Assembly: GCF_029338335.1 (NCBI RefSeq)
Contig: NZ_CP119797.1
Length of the DNA stretch: 64,000 nt
Strand: one strand, 5' to 3'
Source of the DNA: Halomontanus rarus
Lineage (GTDB): Archaea; Halobacteriota; Halobacteria; Halobacteriales; Natrialbaceae
Shown: positions 8,430 through 16,797 of the stretch, one piece after another
How the letters are laid out: the number at the start of each line of letters is the position of its first letter
Position numbering within the stretch: the first letter of the stretch is position 1
The notes under the pieces: model-generated
What the model was told of the DNA's origin: nothing
The model's input: the letters and a program-made list of their open reading frames with translations, nothing else
Databases searched by the model: none
Made by a program: the position numbers and the translations under genes

Positions 8430-9113
8430 TCAGGCGGTCACCACGGTTTCGAAGTCGTCGACGACACGCGAAACCTCTACGCTCGCGCCGTTCGGGTACA
8501 CGCGCTCGACGATTCCCCGCTCGTTAGCGAGGAAAATATAGGCGAAATGTGGGAAGATATACTCGAGGTTCTCGTAATCCTCGGCCTCGCGTTTCTCGAG
8601 TGGCAGTCCGAACGCTTCGGTGAGGATCTCTTTGCCATCGTCGTACCGTTCCGGTCGCAGGAAGTGCCAGTTACCGGCCTCGAGATCGACGCCGTGATCG
8701 CCGGCGTACGTCCGAAGTACGTCTTCGGTATCGCGTTCGGGATCGAACGTCATCGCGAGGAACGCGGCGTCGTCGCTGTACCCCTCGGCCGCTGCGACTT
8801 CCTGTGCGCGTCGTAGCCGTAGGAGGAGGGCGGGACACACCCCGTCGGGGCAATTCGTGTAAAAGAACGTCAGCAAGACGGGGCGCTCGTCCTCGAACTG
8901 CTCCGTCGAGATCTTCTCCCCGCCTATCGGATCGGGGAGAGTGATCGCGGGCAGCTCCTCCTCGTAACTCGGATGTGAGGCCTCGCTAAGATCCCGTTCA
9001 GGCGATTCGAGCACCGTTCTCCCGTTTTCGGTTCCGGAGAGCGTCTCGAGACAACCGGCGATACTACCGACGGTCGCGACTGCAGTCGAGCGCAGATAGT
9101 GACGGCGATTCAT
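8430..9113 (-). CDS. SCO1/SenC-family copper chaperone lipoprotein
   Basis: The 227-residue protein begins at the ATG at 9111-9113 with a signal ending in SIAGC, a lipobox with lipidated C21. The SCO core has FFYTNCPDGVCP (C88, C93), a FDPERDT strand typical of SCO proteins, and the metal-ligand histidine H188 in FPHFAYIF. SCO1 delivers copper to the CuA site of cytochrome c oxidase. The motif here is CX4C because of an extra glycine, while the family norm is CX3C. The gene heads the SCO1-TlpA-CcdA operon, and a 20-base palindrome lies 41 bases upstream. Confidence 0.88.
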   Translation of the reverse strand: MNRRHYLRSTAVATVGSIAGCLETLSGTENGRTVLESPERDLSEASHPSYEEELPAITLPDPIGGEKISTEQFEDERPVLLTFFYTNCPDGVCPALLLRLRRAQEVAAAEGYSDDAAFLAMTFDPERDTEDVLRTYAGDHGVDLEAGNWHFLRPERYDDGKEILTEAFGLPLEKREAEDYENLEYIFPHFAYIFLANERGIVERVYPNGASVEVSRVVDDFETVVTA

Positions 9114-9153
9114 ATCTCGCGGTTTCGGCCAGTCCCGTAAATCGCGACCGTCG

Positions 9154-9173
9154 TTTTGCTGGGTCAGCAAATC
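9154..9173 (-). promoter_or_regulatory. Palindromic operator upstream of the SCO1 operon
   Basis: The plus strand reads TTTTGCTGGGTCAGCAAATC, with arms TTTGCTG and CAGCAAA around GGT. It is nearly identical to the site at 17387-17407 and similar to those before copA and the HTH gene. The distance to the SCO1 ATG (40 bases) places it at the upstream edge of a leaderless promoter. Confidence 0.6.
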
Positions 9174-9280
9174 GCTCGAACGTACACTAACTGGCCGGCG
9201 TTCGAGCATCGGTCGTGCGTCGTTCTCTCGTTCGCGGTTCGTTCGTAACTGCGGACGAGTTAACCGCGTAGACGTCGCTT

Positions 9281-9320
9281 TGACATCCTCCCCGCCCTAA
9301 GGGGTGGGGCTTTCTCCTCG
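9281..9320 (-). mobile_element. Orphan end of an IS200/IS605 (IS1341-type) element
   Basis: On the minus strand an AGAAAGCCCC word leads into a hairpin (arms 9290-9297 and 9302-9309, one G-T pair, loop TAAG) followed by AGGATGTCAA. From memory this arrangement of GC-rich hairpin plus AGGATGTCAA is the right end of haloarchaeal tnpB elements. No tnpB reading frame remains next to it. It could also act as a transcription terminator. Confidence 0.55.
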
Positions 9321-9450
9321 TCTCTCCGTAACCGTAATCGATCGAATATACCTCGTCTCTGTTCACGTCACTTGGACAGAAACTCTGAATTTACTGGAAA
9401 GCGTTCTGACCAACGGATTTACTATGCTTGAGTGTATAGTATTGGGTGTA

Positions 9451-10575
9451 ATGAGCAATACAAGCTTCGATCCCGCGGACGTCGCTCGCCGCGTCCACGA
9501 AGACGAGACGGAGGATCTCTTCGTCCTCGACGTCAGAAACGAGGACGATTACGACGAGTGGCAAATCGAGGGGAGTACGAACGTCCCGATCTACGACGAA
9601 CTGCTGGAGTACGACTACTCCTCCCTCGAGGATCACCTCGACGAACTGCCGACGGATACGGAGATCGCAGTCGTCTGCGTCGCCGGAATCACGTCGGCGC
9701 GGGCCGGGGAATTCCTCCGCGAGCACGGGTTCGACGCAAAGTCGGTCGACGACGGCATGAACGGCTGGGGCCGCGTCCACCGCCAGTACGACGTCGACGG
9801 CGCTGACGGCGCCGTCCAGATCGTCCGGCCCGGAACGGGATGCGTCTCGTACCTCGCCCACGACGGCGACGAGGCGATCGTCGTCGACCCGAGTCAGTAC
9901 GTCGACCAGTACCTGGACGCGGCCGACGAGCGCGACCTCGAGATCGTCGGCGTCGCCGACACGCACGCCCACGCCGACCACGTTTCGGGCGCCCGCCGAC
10001 TCGCCGGCGAACTCGACGTGCCGTACTACCTCCATCGGGACGACGCCGGCGAACTCGAGAACGTGACCCTACTCGAGGACGGCGAGACGATTCCCGTCGG
10101 CGAACGCGACATCGACGTGATCCACACGCCGGGTCACACGCCCGGCAGCGTCTCGTTCCGGCTCGGCGATGGGCTCCTCTCCGGGGACACCCTGTTCCTT
10201 CGCAGCGTCGGCCGCCCCGACCTCGAGGACGGCGACGAAGAGGCCATCCGGACGGCTGCGAGCCAGCTGTTCGACAGTCTCGAGCGGTTGACGGACCTCG
10301 AGGACGAAACCGTCGTCCTGCCCGGCCACTTCAGCGACGAATCGATCCGTCCGCTCGCGACCGAACTCGGCGAACTCCGTGAGGAAACGACGAACGAACT
10401 CTTGAGTTACGTCGAGGACGGCGACGAGGAGGCGTTCGTCGAGACCATCGTCGAGAGCCTCGCCGACGAACCCGCCAACTACAACGAGATCAAGCAGATC
10501 AACTGGGGAAAGGAACAGCCGGGCGGTGACGTCGAGGAACTCGAGCTCGGCCCGAACAACTGCGCCGCGAACTAG
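9451..10575 (+). CDS. Rhodanese/metallo-beta-lactamase fusion (persulfide dioxygenase-like)
   Basis: The 374-residue protein has an N-terminal rhodanese domain (about 5-110) with candidate persulfide cysteine C76 in VVCVAGITSARAG. A glyoxalase II-type metallo-beta-lactamase domain follows (about 120-325) with the metal motif THAHADH (171-177), HTPGHTPGS and LSGDTLF. This is the domain set of ETHE1-like persulfide dioxygenases fused to a sulfurtransferase, here with rhodanese first. It should act on sulfane sulfur in the cytosol. A close paralog lies at 28547-29668. The start ATG at 9451 is preferred; longer in-frame readings include promoter-like AT-rich sequence. Confidence 0.88.
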   Translation: MSNTSFDPADVARRVHEDETEDLFVLDVRNEDDYDEWQIEGSTNVPIYDELLEYDYSSLEDHLDELPTDTEIAVVCVAGITSARAGEFLREHGFDAKSVDDGMNGWGRVHRQYDVDGADGAVQIVRPGTGCVSYLAHDGDEAIVVDPSQYVDQYLDAADERDLEIVGVADTHAHADHVSGARRLAGELDVPYYLHRDDAGELENVTLLEDGETIPVGERDIDVIHTPGHTPGSVSFRLGDGLLSGDTLFLRSVGRPDLEDGDEEAIRTAASQLFDSLERLTDLEDETVVLPGHFSDESIRPLATELGELREETTNELLSYVEDGDEEAFVETIVESLADEPANYNEIKQINWGKEQPGGDVEELELGPNNCAAN

Positions 10576-10905
10576 GACGGCCGAACCGTCGCAACTGAGT
10601 GATCGACGCGGGCGATTCGCCGCCATTCCGACACCGGACTCGGCGCTCTCGGAGAGATCCCGATCGTTAGTGTGAATTTTATCGGTGGCCGAGGAGAATA
10701 CCCCGCCCCTTGAGGGCGGGGTGATTCACTGTCGTAGTCGACGTCAGTTCTTTCGACCCGGTGTCGGATACGAGCATCACGATCACAGTCGCGGTAACGA
10801 CCACCACTCCGACTGAGGGCCACGTCGGTCACGTCGGACGTCTCATCGTCCGTCCACGGGGACGTTCCCAAAATCATATACGCGACGTTCTCGTGGATTT
10901 CGATA
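10576..10905. other. Intergenic region with an orphan GC hairpin (IS end or terminator)
   Basis: No gene is evident. A perfect hairpin has arms CCCCGCCC (10701-10708) and GGGCGGGG (10714-10721), with flanks GAATA and TGATTCAC. It resembles the IS200/IS605-type end at 9281-9320 but in the opposite orientation, so the rhodanese fusion gene is bracketed by two such ends. It could equally terminate that gene's transcript. A TATA-like AATCATATA at 10872-10880 probably serves the small gene at 10906. Confidence 0.5.
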
Positions 10906-11121
10906 ATGGACTCGGATTCGGCATCCCGCCGCTCACAAGTCGGGCTCGCGGGACTGGCGAGTCTCTGTTGTGTCGGGCCCGGAACGGCCGCCGTCACGGG
11001 CGGTGCTGGCGCTGGTGGACTGGGTGTCGGCATCGCACAGGCGCTCGTCATCGCGCTCGCACTCGGGGTCGCCACGCTCGTCCTCCGACGTCGGACGGGC
11101 TGTTCGGCCTGCGATACGTAG
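10906..11121 (+). CDS. Small Cys-rich membrane protein (MerT-like cysteine pair), unknown function
   Basis: The 71-residue protein has two predicted membrane segments (about 11-32 and 41-60). The first begins with LASLCCVGPG, a vicinal cysteine pair like that in the first helix of mercury transporter MerT. The C-terminus carries C-S-A-C in a soluble tail (RTGCSACDT). The TATA-like element at 10872-10880 is 26-34 bases upstream, fitting a leaderless gene. A thiol-based metal or sulfur transport role is conceivable, but no function is assigned. It is downstream of the rhodanese fusion on the same strand. Confidence 0.6.
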   Translation: MDSDSASRRSQVGLAGLASLCCVGPGTAAVTGGAGAGGLGVGIAQALVIALALGVATLVLRRRTGCSACDT

Positions 11122-11197
11122 TCGCCTTCTCCGTTCGGACGTGGCGTCACGCTGGACTCGACCTCGAGTAGCAACTGAGACCACGACCCGCGAGCAC

Positions 11198-11470
11198 TCA
11201 CTTCGTCAGCGAGAGCAACACGAGGATCATCCCGCTCGAGACGATCGCCGCCTGAATGAGTCCGGCCGATACGATCGAGGTCCCGAAAATCATGTAAATG
11301 AGCCCTTCACAGATCGCGCCGGCGCCGATGAAGACGAATCCGGCGGAGACGTACAACATCGGTTCACGGCCGTTTCGTCGATAGCCGTGATAGGCCAAGT
11401 ACGCGACCGTGAGGCTCAACGCGAGCGTGATCAGCTTCGCGAGTACGAACGGAGCCTCGATCGTCGTCAT
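11198..11470 (-). CDS. Small three-helix membrane protein (DUF7521-like)
   Basis: The 90-residue protein from ATG at 11468-11470 has three hydrophobic segments (about 6-26, 37-62 and 68-88) with little else. Haloarchaea often encode such proteins directly after a small helix-turn-helix gene. Here its ATG overlaps the TGA of that regulator (ATGA). The pairing suggests the membrane protein acts as a sensor or a target of the regulator. That is inference; no catalytic motif is visible. Confidence 0.75.
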   Translation of the reverse strand: MTTIEAPFVLAKLITLALSLTVAYLAYHGYRRNGREPMLYVSAGFVFIGAGAICEGLIYMIFGTSIVSAGLIQAAIVSSGMILVLLSLTK

Positions 11471-11847
11471 CTCTCTCCCCGAATGTCGTCCCACAGCGAC
11501 GTAAAGTTGTCCGCGAGTTCGTCGCGCGTCTCCATCGTCAGTGTCAGTTCGCCCTCCGAGAGGTCGACGTGAAGGCCCTCGAGTACCGTTTCGAACGTGC
11601 TCCGATGAGAGCCGTCCGGACCGATCGTCGTTCGTTCTTCGACGAGGTCGTGTTTCTGGAGCGCCGAGACGCGGCGGTACACCGTCGTGAGAGACATGTC
11701 ACACGCCTCGCTGAGCGCCTTCGCGGTCATCGGTTCCCGATCCGCGGCGACGAGGATCCGCCGTGCGTAGTCGTCCGCGAGGACCTGAAACAGTGCTGCC
11801 GGTTCCGAGTTTCCCTCCTGCTGCACGGCTCTGTCGTTACTGTACAC
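11467..11847 (-). CDS. Winged-helix transcription regulator (ArsR/TrmB-like)
   Basis: From the GTG at 11845-11847 the protein has 126 residues. Residues 13-75 form a winged helix, with recognition helix MSLTTVYRRVSALQKHDL and a wing around EERTTIG. The rest (about 85-126) is an acidic C-terminal strand-helix region ending in WDDIRGER. A TTG at 11880 would add 11 residues but lies inside the palindrome at 11863-11883, so the GTG start is preferred. The palindrome would then overlap this gene's own promoter, fitting autoregulation. The gene is cotranslated with the DUF7521-like membrane protein and divergent from a carbamoyltransferase. Confidence 0.75.
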   Translation of the reverse strand: MYSNDRAVQQEGNSEPAALFQVLADDYARRILVAADREPMTAKALSEACDMSLTTVYRRVSALQKHDLVEERTTIGPDGSHRSTFETVLEGLHVDLSEGELTLTMETRDELADNFTSLWDDIRGER

Positions 11848-11862
11848 GACCAAATAGGCGAC

Positions 11863-11883
11863 GATTTTCCAGTTCAGCAAATC
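11863..11883 (-). promoter_or_regulatory. Palindromic operator over the HTH gene promoter
   Basis: On the minus strand the outer parts GATTTGCTG and GAAAATC match the site at 17387-17407 at almost every base, while the central bases differ (AACTG). It ends 15 bases before the GTG start of the HTH gene and 59 bases before the divergent carbamoyltransferase start. Confidence 0.5.
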
Positions 11884-11942
11884 GTCACCGGGGTTTTGTG
11901 TTCTCTGTGCCTCGGTGAGGATGGTATTACTATCCAGATCTC

Positions 11943-13664
11943 ATGACGGGGTATCTACTCGCATTGAAACCTGCAATCGGACTGTACGGTCGACACGACC
12001 CGAGCGCCGTCCTCTTCGAAAACGGGATCCCCGTCTTCGGTGTCGAGGAAGAGCGGTACACTCGAGACAAACACGCCACCGAGACGTTTCCCGAGCACGC
12101 GATCTGGGCCTGCCTCGAGTCTCGAGAGCTGGCGCTCGCTGATCTCGACCGGGTCCTGCTTCCGTACGACCCGCAGCTCCGGGGTGAAATCGCCTCACAC
12201 TACCTCACCGACGCGATTCGGGCTCCCGGTCTGGGACGAAAACTCTCCGCTCTCGAGCGGACCCTCGTCACCCAGGCCCGGAGTCGATTCGCCCCGACGC
12301 GACAGGTCGAGAGCCGACTCGAGTCGGTCGGCACGCCGGTTCCACCCATCGAGACGATTCCACATCACCGCTGTCACGCTGCCAGCGCGTTCCATCCGTC
12401 CGGCTTCGACGAGGGAATCGTCCTCACGGTGGACGCGAAAGGCGAGTACGATTCGACCGTCGTCTGGTACGCCGACGACGATCGACTCCAGCGCGTGCGG
12501 ACGTACGAGCACCCGAACAGTCTCGGACTGTTCTTCGCGATCGTCACGGAGTACCTCGGCTACCGGATGTTCAACGGCGAGGGGAAGGTCATGGGCCTCG
12601 CACCGTACGGCGAGGACAACCCGGAGATCGAACGCATCTTGCGGGGACTGATCGACGCGGGCGTCGACTACGACGTCACCGAACTGACGAAGCGGTGGGG
12701 GACCGGTTACGGCGTCTCCCTGCTCGAGGACGCCTTCGGACGTCCGCGAAACGCAACGCCCGGCGAGTTCGACCGGTGGGAGAAAGACCTCGCGCACACG
12801 GCCCAGAAACTGCTCGAGGAGACCGTCGTCGCCATCGCCGAGACGGCCGTCGAGCGACTGGACACGGCGAACGTCGCGCTCGCCGGCGGGGTCGCGCTCA
12901 ACTGTAAACTGAACAAACGCGTCCGAGAGTCGCCGCTCGTCGACGACGTCTTCGTCCAGCCCGTCGCCCACGACGCGGGCCTCGCGCTCGGGGCAGGGTG
13001 GTCACAGCAGCGTCCGGCGGACGTCGACCGCCAGACGACCGTCTACCTCGGGCCCGAGTACGGCACCGACGAGATCCGATCGACCCTCGAGACGAACAAG
13101 GTCTCGTACACGGAACCGGACGACCTCGAGCGATACGTCGCCGAACGACTCGCAGCGGGCGATCTCGTCGGCTGGTTCCAGGGTCGAATGGAGATGGGGC
13201 CGCGAGCGCTCGGGGCTCGAAGCATCCTCGCCGATCCTCGCACCGCCGAATCTCGCGACCGGGTCAACCGATTCGTCAAACACCGCGAGAAGTGGCGACC
13301 GTTCGCGCCGTCGATGCTCGAGTCGGCCGCCGACGAGTACCTCGTCGACGGACAGCCGGCACCGTTCATGATCGACGCCTACGACGTCGAGGACGAGAAA
13401 ACCGACGACCTCGAGGCCGTCGTGCATCCGGCCGACGATTCGACTCGCCCCCAGACCGTCCGCGAGGATCAGCACTCGCGCTACCACCGGCTCATCTCCG
13501 AGTTCGCCGAGATCACCGACGTTCCGGTCGTCCTCAACACCTCGTTCAACGATCACGCCGAACCGATCGTTCGGACGCCGACGCAGGCGCTCAAGGACTT
13601 CTACGGGATGGGACTCGACGTGCTCGTCCTCGAGGACCTCGTCGTCGAGAAGGACGCGACGTGA
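11943..13664 (+). CDS. NodU/CmcH-family carbamoyltransferase
   Basis: The 573-residue protein has the two-domain NodU/TobZ architecture. The N-terminal Kae1/ASKHA-like domain has an early HDPSAVLF-type strand, HHRCHAASAF near 139 for the metal site, and an ALAGGVALNC phosphate loop near 318. The C-terminal YrdC-like domain has GPRALGARSILADPR near 420. These enzymes transfer carbamoyl from carbamoyl phosphate, usually via carbamoyl-AMP, to a sugar or antibiotic hydroxyl. No glycosyltransferase or biosynthetic cluster adjoins it, so the acceptor is unknown. The ATG at 11943 follows a TATA-like GGTATTACTATCC near 11920. Confidence 0.9.
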   Translation: MTGYLLALKPAIGLYGRHDPSAVLFENGIPVFGVEEERYTRDKHATETFPEHAIWACLESRELALADLDRVLLPYDPQLRGEIASHYLTDAIRAPGLGRKLSALERTLVTQARSRFAPTRQVESRLESVGTPVPPIETIPHHRCHAASAFHPSGFDEGIVLTVDAKGEYDSTVVWYADDDRLQRVRTYEHPNSLGLFFAIVTEYLGYRMFNGEGKVMGLAPYGEDNPEIERILRGLIDAGVDYDVTELTKRWGTGYGVSLLEDAFGRPRNATPGEFDRWEKDLAHTAQKLLEETVVAIAETAVERLDTANVALAGGVALNCKLNKRVRESPLVDDVFVQPVAHDAGLALGAGWSQQRPADVDRQTTVYLGPEYGTDEIRSTLETNKVSYTEPDDLERYVAERLAAGDLVGWFQGRMEMGPRALGARSILADPRTAESRDRVNRFVKHREKWRPFAPSMLESAADEYLVDGQPAPFMIDAYDVEDEKTDDLEAVVHPADDSTRPQTVREDQHSRYHRLISEFAEITDVPVVLNTSFNDHAEPIVRTPTQALKDFYGMGLDVLVLEDLVVEKDAT

Positions 13665-13859
13665 GGGTGACGGACTGCCGACCGATAGAACCGTCGTCCG
13701 TCGAATGCGGTCGTCCGCCGATCGAGACTCCGACTTCCAGTCCGGCGTTCGCGACGGTTCGACGTCGCCCGGCCGGCGCGGACCGAGAGGATCGAATCGA
13801 CGGTTCGCCTCGCTGCTGCAGCACAGTGTTGTGGCCACACAACGCTACTACGTGAGGAA

Positions 13860-14243
13860 TCAGCGAAACGTCTTACGCGCCGCATGCGTCTCGAGCAGAT
13901 TCACGAGCGTCTCAGCGCTCTGAAAGCCGTCGTCGAGACGGGCAACCTCGTCGCCGTCTGCCAGAACGACGAGCGTCGGGACGCTCTGAACGCCGAATTC
14001 GGCGGTGAGATCGGGAACGAAACCGGCGTTCACCGTCGCTACCGCACCCGGTGCGCTCCGAGCGACCGTTCCGAGAACCGGTTCCATCGACGCGCATATT
14101 CCACAACCCGATGTGACGAACTCGAGCAACACGAGGTCGTGCTCTGCGAGAAGTTCGTCGTAGTCGGCCGTATCGTCAAGTTGGATGGGCGTCTGAGGAC
14201 CGGTCCCACCGTCGATCGTCTCCACGTCTCCTGTTCCAGTCAT
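13860..14243 (-). CDS. Thioredoxin-like protein with CGIC active site
   Basis: The 127-residue protein is one thioredoxin domain after a roughly 25-residue acidic lead. The active site is TSGCGIC (C47, C50) in place of WCGPC, and the cis-proline loop is VQSVPTLVVL. It has no signal peptide, so it is cytosolic. The unusual active-site dipeptide suggests a different redox potential or partner. Upstream, at about 14269-14300, lies a pair of elements: TTTGAG/CTCAAA arms and a CAGTATTGT word shared with other thiol genes here. Confidence 0.85.
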   Translation of the reverse strand: MTGTGDVETIDGGTGPQTPIQLDDTADYDELLAEHDLVLLEFVTSGCGICASMEPVLGTVARSAPGAVATVNAGFVPDLTAEFGVQSVPTLVVLADGDEVARLDDGFQSAETLVNLLETHAARKTFR

Positions 14244-14718
14244 TACCGGGATAACGCGCCGAGGGCATTTGAGTGTTTTGCACTACTCAAACAATACTGG
14301 TGGGCGATATTTCGGAACCGGCTTCGGTACTCGACGACGCCTCGAGGCCACATGAACGCGAGACGGGAGGTGAATTTTGGGGAACGGAAGCCGATGAGCG
14401 TAAAGATACCGAGTGACGTCTCTCACGATCGGTTTCATCGATTACGACTCGGTTCCATCGAGAGCGGGGCAATCCGCTTCATCGAAACGAACACGTCCGA
14501 CTCGTTCATGCGGCGAATATTGCAACAACCTACGACGATCCGAATATAGGAGAACGAGGAGTACCTGCTCCTGGTCGACTGCTATTCCTCACTCCGGGGT
14601 TCTCCCGGTGACACGGAACTCCGAATATCTCGCCGAATCGGACAGTGAAATACGTTCGACGCCGCTACGTACTCGAAACGATGACGTCGCTTCGTCTCCG
14701 GCCGGCTCTCGACACACT
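14244..14718. other. 475-base region without a recognised gene
   Basis: I see no supported coding sequence. Next to the thioredoxin-like gene is an imperfect inverted repeat with arms TTTGAG (near 14271) and CTCAAA (near 14285), and on the minus strand a CAGTATTGT word. The rest, to the TauE gene, has short open stretches on both strands that lack haloarchaeal codon use. Confidence 0.4.
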
Positions 14719-15642
14719 ATGAGTACACCCAAATCGACTCTCGACGTCGAACAGTTTCTCACGAATTTCTTCGCGTTCAGGTACCGCGAGGTGATGATGG
14801 TCTTCGCAACGTTCGCCGCCGTCGTTACCTCGATCGTCCTCTTTCCCGGTCTGGAGAACGTCGGTCAGGGCATCCAGTCCGACCTCTCGGTCGGGTTGCT
14901 CGCCGTATTAGTCCTGGTCGCGGTCGTCGCCGGTATCGTCAAGGGAATGATCGGGTTCGGCTACTCACTCATCGTGACCCCGATTTTCGCCTCGGTGATC
15001 GACCCGACGATCGCGGTCGTCGTCCTGGCGATTCCGCCGTGGATGCTCAACACGTTCCAGATCGGGGAAACGGACACGGGCCGTTCGTTCGTTCGCGAGG
15101 AGTGGCCACTTCTGGTGCTCGCCATCGTCGGGACCGTCATCGGCGTCGCAGTACTGGCCCGGTACAGTGCCGGCCCGCTCGTCCCCTTCGTCATCGGACT
15201 CGTCCTCCTCGGATACGTGATCTTCCAGGTCGGACAGAATTTCGTGACGGTCGACGAAGCACACCATCCGATCGCGCTCGGCACCGCCGGATTCTCGCAG
15301 GGCTTTCTGCTCGCCATCGCGAACCTCGGACCGCTCCTCCCGGCGTACTTTCACACCTTCGAGCGCGACGCCGACCGATACATCGGCGGCCTGTCGATGG
15401 TCCTCTGGGCGATATTCACGGTCCGTATCGTGCAGATGGGACTGTTCACCGACCTCTTGACGACCTATCGATTCTGGCTCGGATCCGTCATCGCCGTGGT
15501 CACGATCGTCGGCCTGCTACTTGGCACGTACCTGCGGCGACTCGAGATCGACGAGCGGAAGTTCAACTGGTTCGTCGTCGGACTCCTGTTCGTCATCTCG
15601 CTCAATATCTTCCGGAACACCGTCCCGGTGCTGTTCTTCTAG
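14719..15642 (+). CDS. TauE/SafE-family (TSUP) membrane transporter
   Basis: The 307-residue protein has eight or so membrane segments and the two TSUP half repeats. The first has VVAGIVKGMIGFGYSLIVTP near 73 and the second has GTAGFSQGFLLAIANLGPLLPA near 190. The family exports sulfite, sulfonates or similar sulfur anions. The first 30 residues are a cytosolic amphipathic lead. Two such transporters occur in this window (also 46705), in keeping with the sulfur-handling genes nearby. Direction and substrate are not shown by sequence. The ATG at 14719 is taken because upstream in-frame sequence is not protein-like. Confidence 0.85.
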   Translation: MSTPKSTLDVEQFLTNFFAFRYREVMMVFATFAAVVTSIVLFPGLENVGQGIQSDLSVGLLAVLVLVAVVAGIVKGMIGFGYSLIVTPIFASVIDPTIAVVVLAIPPWMLNTFQIGETDTGRSFVREEWPLLVLAIVGTVIGVAVLARYSAGPLVPFVIGLVLLGYVIFQVGQNFVTVDEAHHPIALGTAGFSQGFLLAIANLGPLLPAYFHTFERDADRYIGGLSMVLWAIFTVRIVQMGLFTDLLTTYRFWLGSVIAVVTIVGLLLGTYLRRLEIDERKFNWFVVGLLFVISLNIFRNTVPVLFF

Positions 15643-15740
15643 CCGCCCACGAAACGACCTCAGTTCGGACACGATCGGAAACGTTCCCTGTGGCGGAAAC
15701 GACTCGAGACGGTGGTCGCGGTGTGTGCATCACACGTACA

Positions 15741-16202
15741 CTATCGGTACTCGTCTTCCGCCTCGTTTCTGGGTGGTAACCAGACGACGGTGAACCAAAA
15801 TTCCTCGATCGAGCGGACGACGGCGGAGAACTCGTCCGAATCGGCTGACTTCTTCACGTATCCATTCGCGTGACGTTCGTAGGCCTGCACGATCACGTCG
15901 CTGTCATCCGATTCGGTGAGGACGATCACGGGAATACCGGCCAGTTCGGAATCGCGATCGAGCGTCTCGAGAAACGCCCGCCAGTCCATCTCGGGCTGAT
16001 CGATGTCCAGCAGAACGAGATTGGGACGGGCACGGTCTGCGTACTCGCCGCGCTGGTTGAGAAACTCGAGCGCTTCAGTCCCGTTCGAGACCGTCGTAAC
16101 GTTGTTCGCGAGAGTTTCGTTCTCGAATGCAGTGAGGAAGCGCTGGACGTCCTCGGGGTTTGGATCGATCAAAAGCGCCTCGACGGACGGCTGGTCAATC
16201 AT
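15741..16202 (-). CDS. Single-domain response regulator
   Basis: The 153-residue protein is a CheY/Rcp1-type receiver. D13 belongs to the acidic pocket, the phosphoacceptor is D66 in LVLLDIDQP, the switch Thr is T96 in VLTES, and K117 lies in GYVKKS. The C-terminal 20 residues (FWFTVVWLPPRNEAEDEYR) resemble the tail of haloarchaeal and cyanobacterial single-domain regulators. No histidine kinase lies beside it; the Bat-like multi-sensor at 19013 lacks a kinase domain. Its output would be through protein-protein contact. Confidence 0.85.
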   Translation of the reverse strand: MIDQPSVEALLIDPNPEDVQRFLTAFENETLANNVTTVSNGTEALEFLNQRGEYADRARPNLVLLDIDQPEMDWRAFLETLDRDSELAGIPVIVLTESDDSDVIVQAYERHANGYVKKSADSDEFSAVVRSIEEFWFTVVWLPPRNEAEDEYR

Positions 16203-16305
16203 TGGTCTGTGATGATGGTTTGTAGACGATTGTGGAACGACCCGCGTCTCGGTATCTGGTTGTAGTGTCTTCGAACGGTGACAGACGAAACTCCGAGTGC
16301 AGACC

Positions 16306-16797
16306 TCACGGGTCGCAGGTCGGACACGATCGCCGGTGACGGACGTAGATCAGGCCCGCCAGCAGCGCCACGGAAATCGCGCCGAGGACGGGACGTAACG
16401 GATCGAAGTACGTCATGAGCGCGGACGAACTGAACAGGGCGAGCAGGAAGACGTTACAGATCGGACAGCCGACCGCGAGGAATCCGCCGACCAGCCCGCC
16501 CATCACTACTCGGTCCTCGTTGCTCGAGCGGGCGTCTTCGGTCTCGCCATCGCCTTCGAGCCGGGATTCGTCCACCTCGGTCGCCAACCGCTGTGCGGCG
16601 TAGATACCCGCCAGCAGCGCGGTCAACGTGAGAAACAGGTAATCGATCGGCGTCCGCGGAACCATCCGAACGTAGAGCGGGTTCCGGATGAGCCCGGTGA
16701 CGAGCCCGAACAACAGGAACACGCCGACTCCGACGAGTGTTCCCCAGGCGATTGCGCGTCGATTCGATCGGATCGATCGAGTGAGACTGTGGTTCAT
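16306..16797 (-). CDS. Membrane protein with GCPIC and CPTC motifs, possible thiol-redox partner of DsbA
   Basis: The 163-residue protein has about four membrane helices. A conserved-looking GCPICN (C111, C114) begins the third helix, and a second pair (C158, C161; SCPTCD) is at the C-terminus. The CPIC pair at a membrane edge recalls VKOR/DsbB-type quinone-linked oxidases, but overall similarity cannot be claimed. The ATG overlaps the TGA of the next gene upstream (ATGA). That pair is divergently arranged with a DsbA-like protein, which supports a role in disulfide formation or metal handling. Function is inference. Confidence 0.6.
   Translation of the reverse strand: MNHSLTRSIRSNRRAIAWGTLVGVGVFLLFGLVTGLIRNPLYVRMVPRTPIDYLFLTLTALLAGIYAAQRLATEVDESRLEGDGETEDARSSNEDRVVMGGLVGGFLAVGCPICNVFLLALFSSSALMTYFDPLRPVLGAISVALLAGLIYVRHRRSCPTCDP

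Noticed and set aside
13827..13842. GTTGTG-GCCA-CACAAC inverted repeat
   Set aside because: It lies between two convergent gene ends and is short; a terminator or chance hairpin is possible, but nothing specific supports a function.
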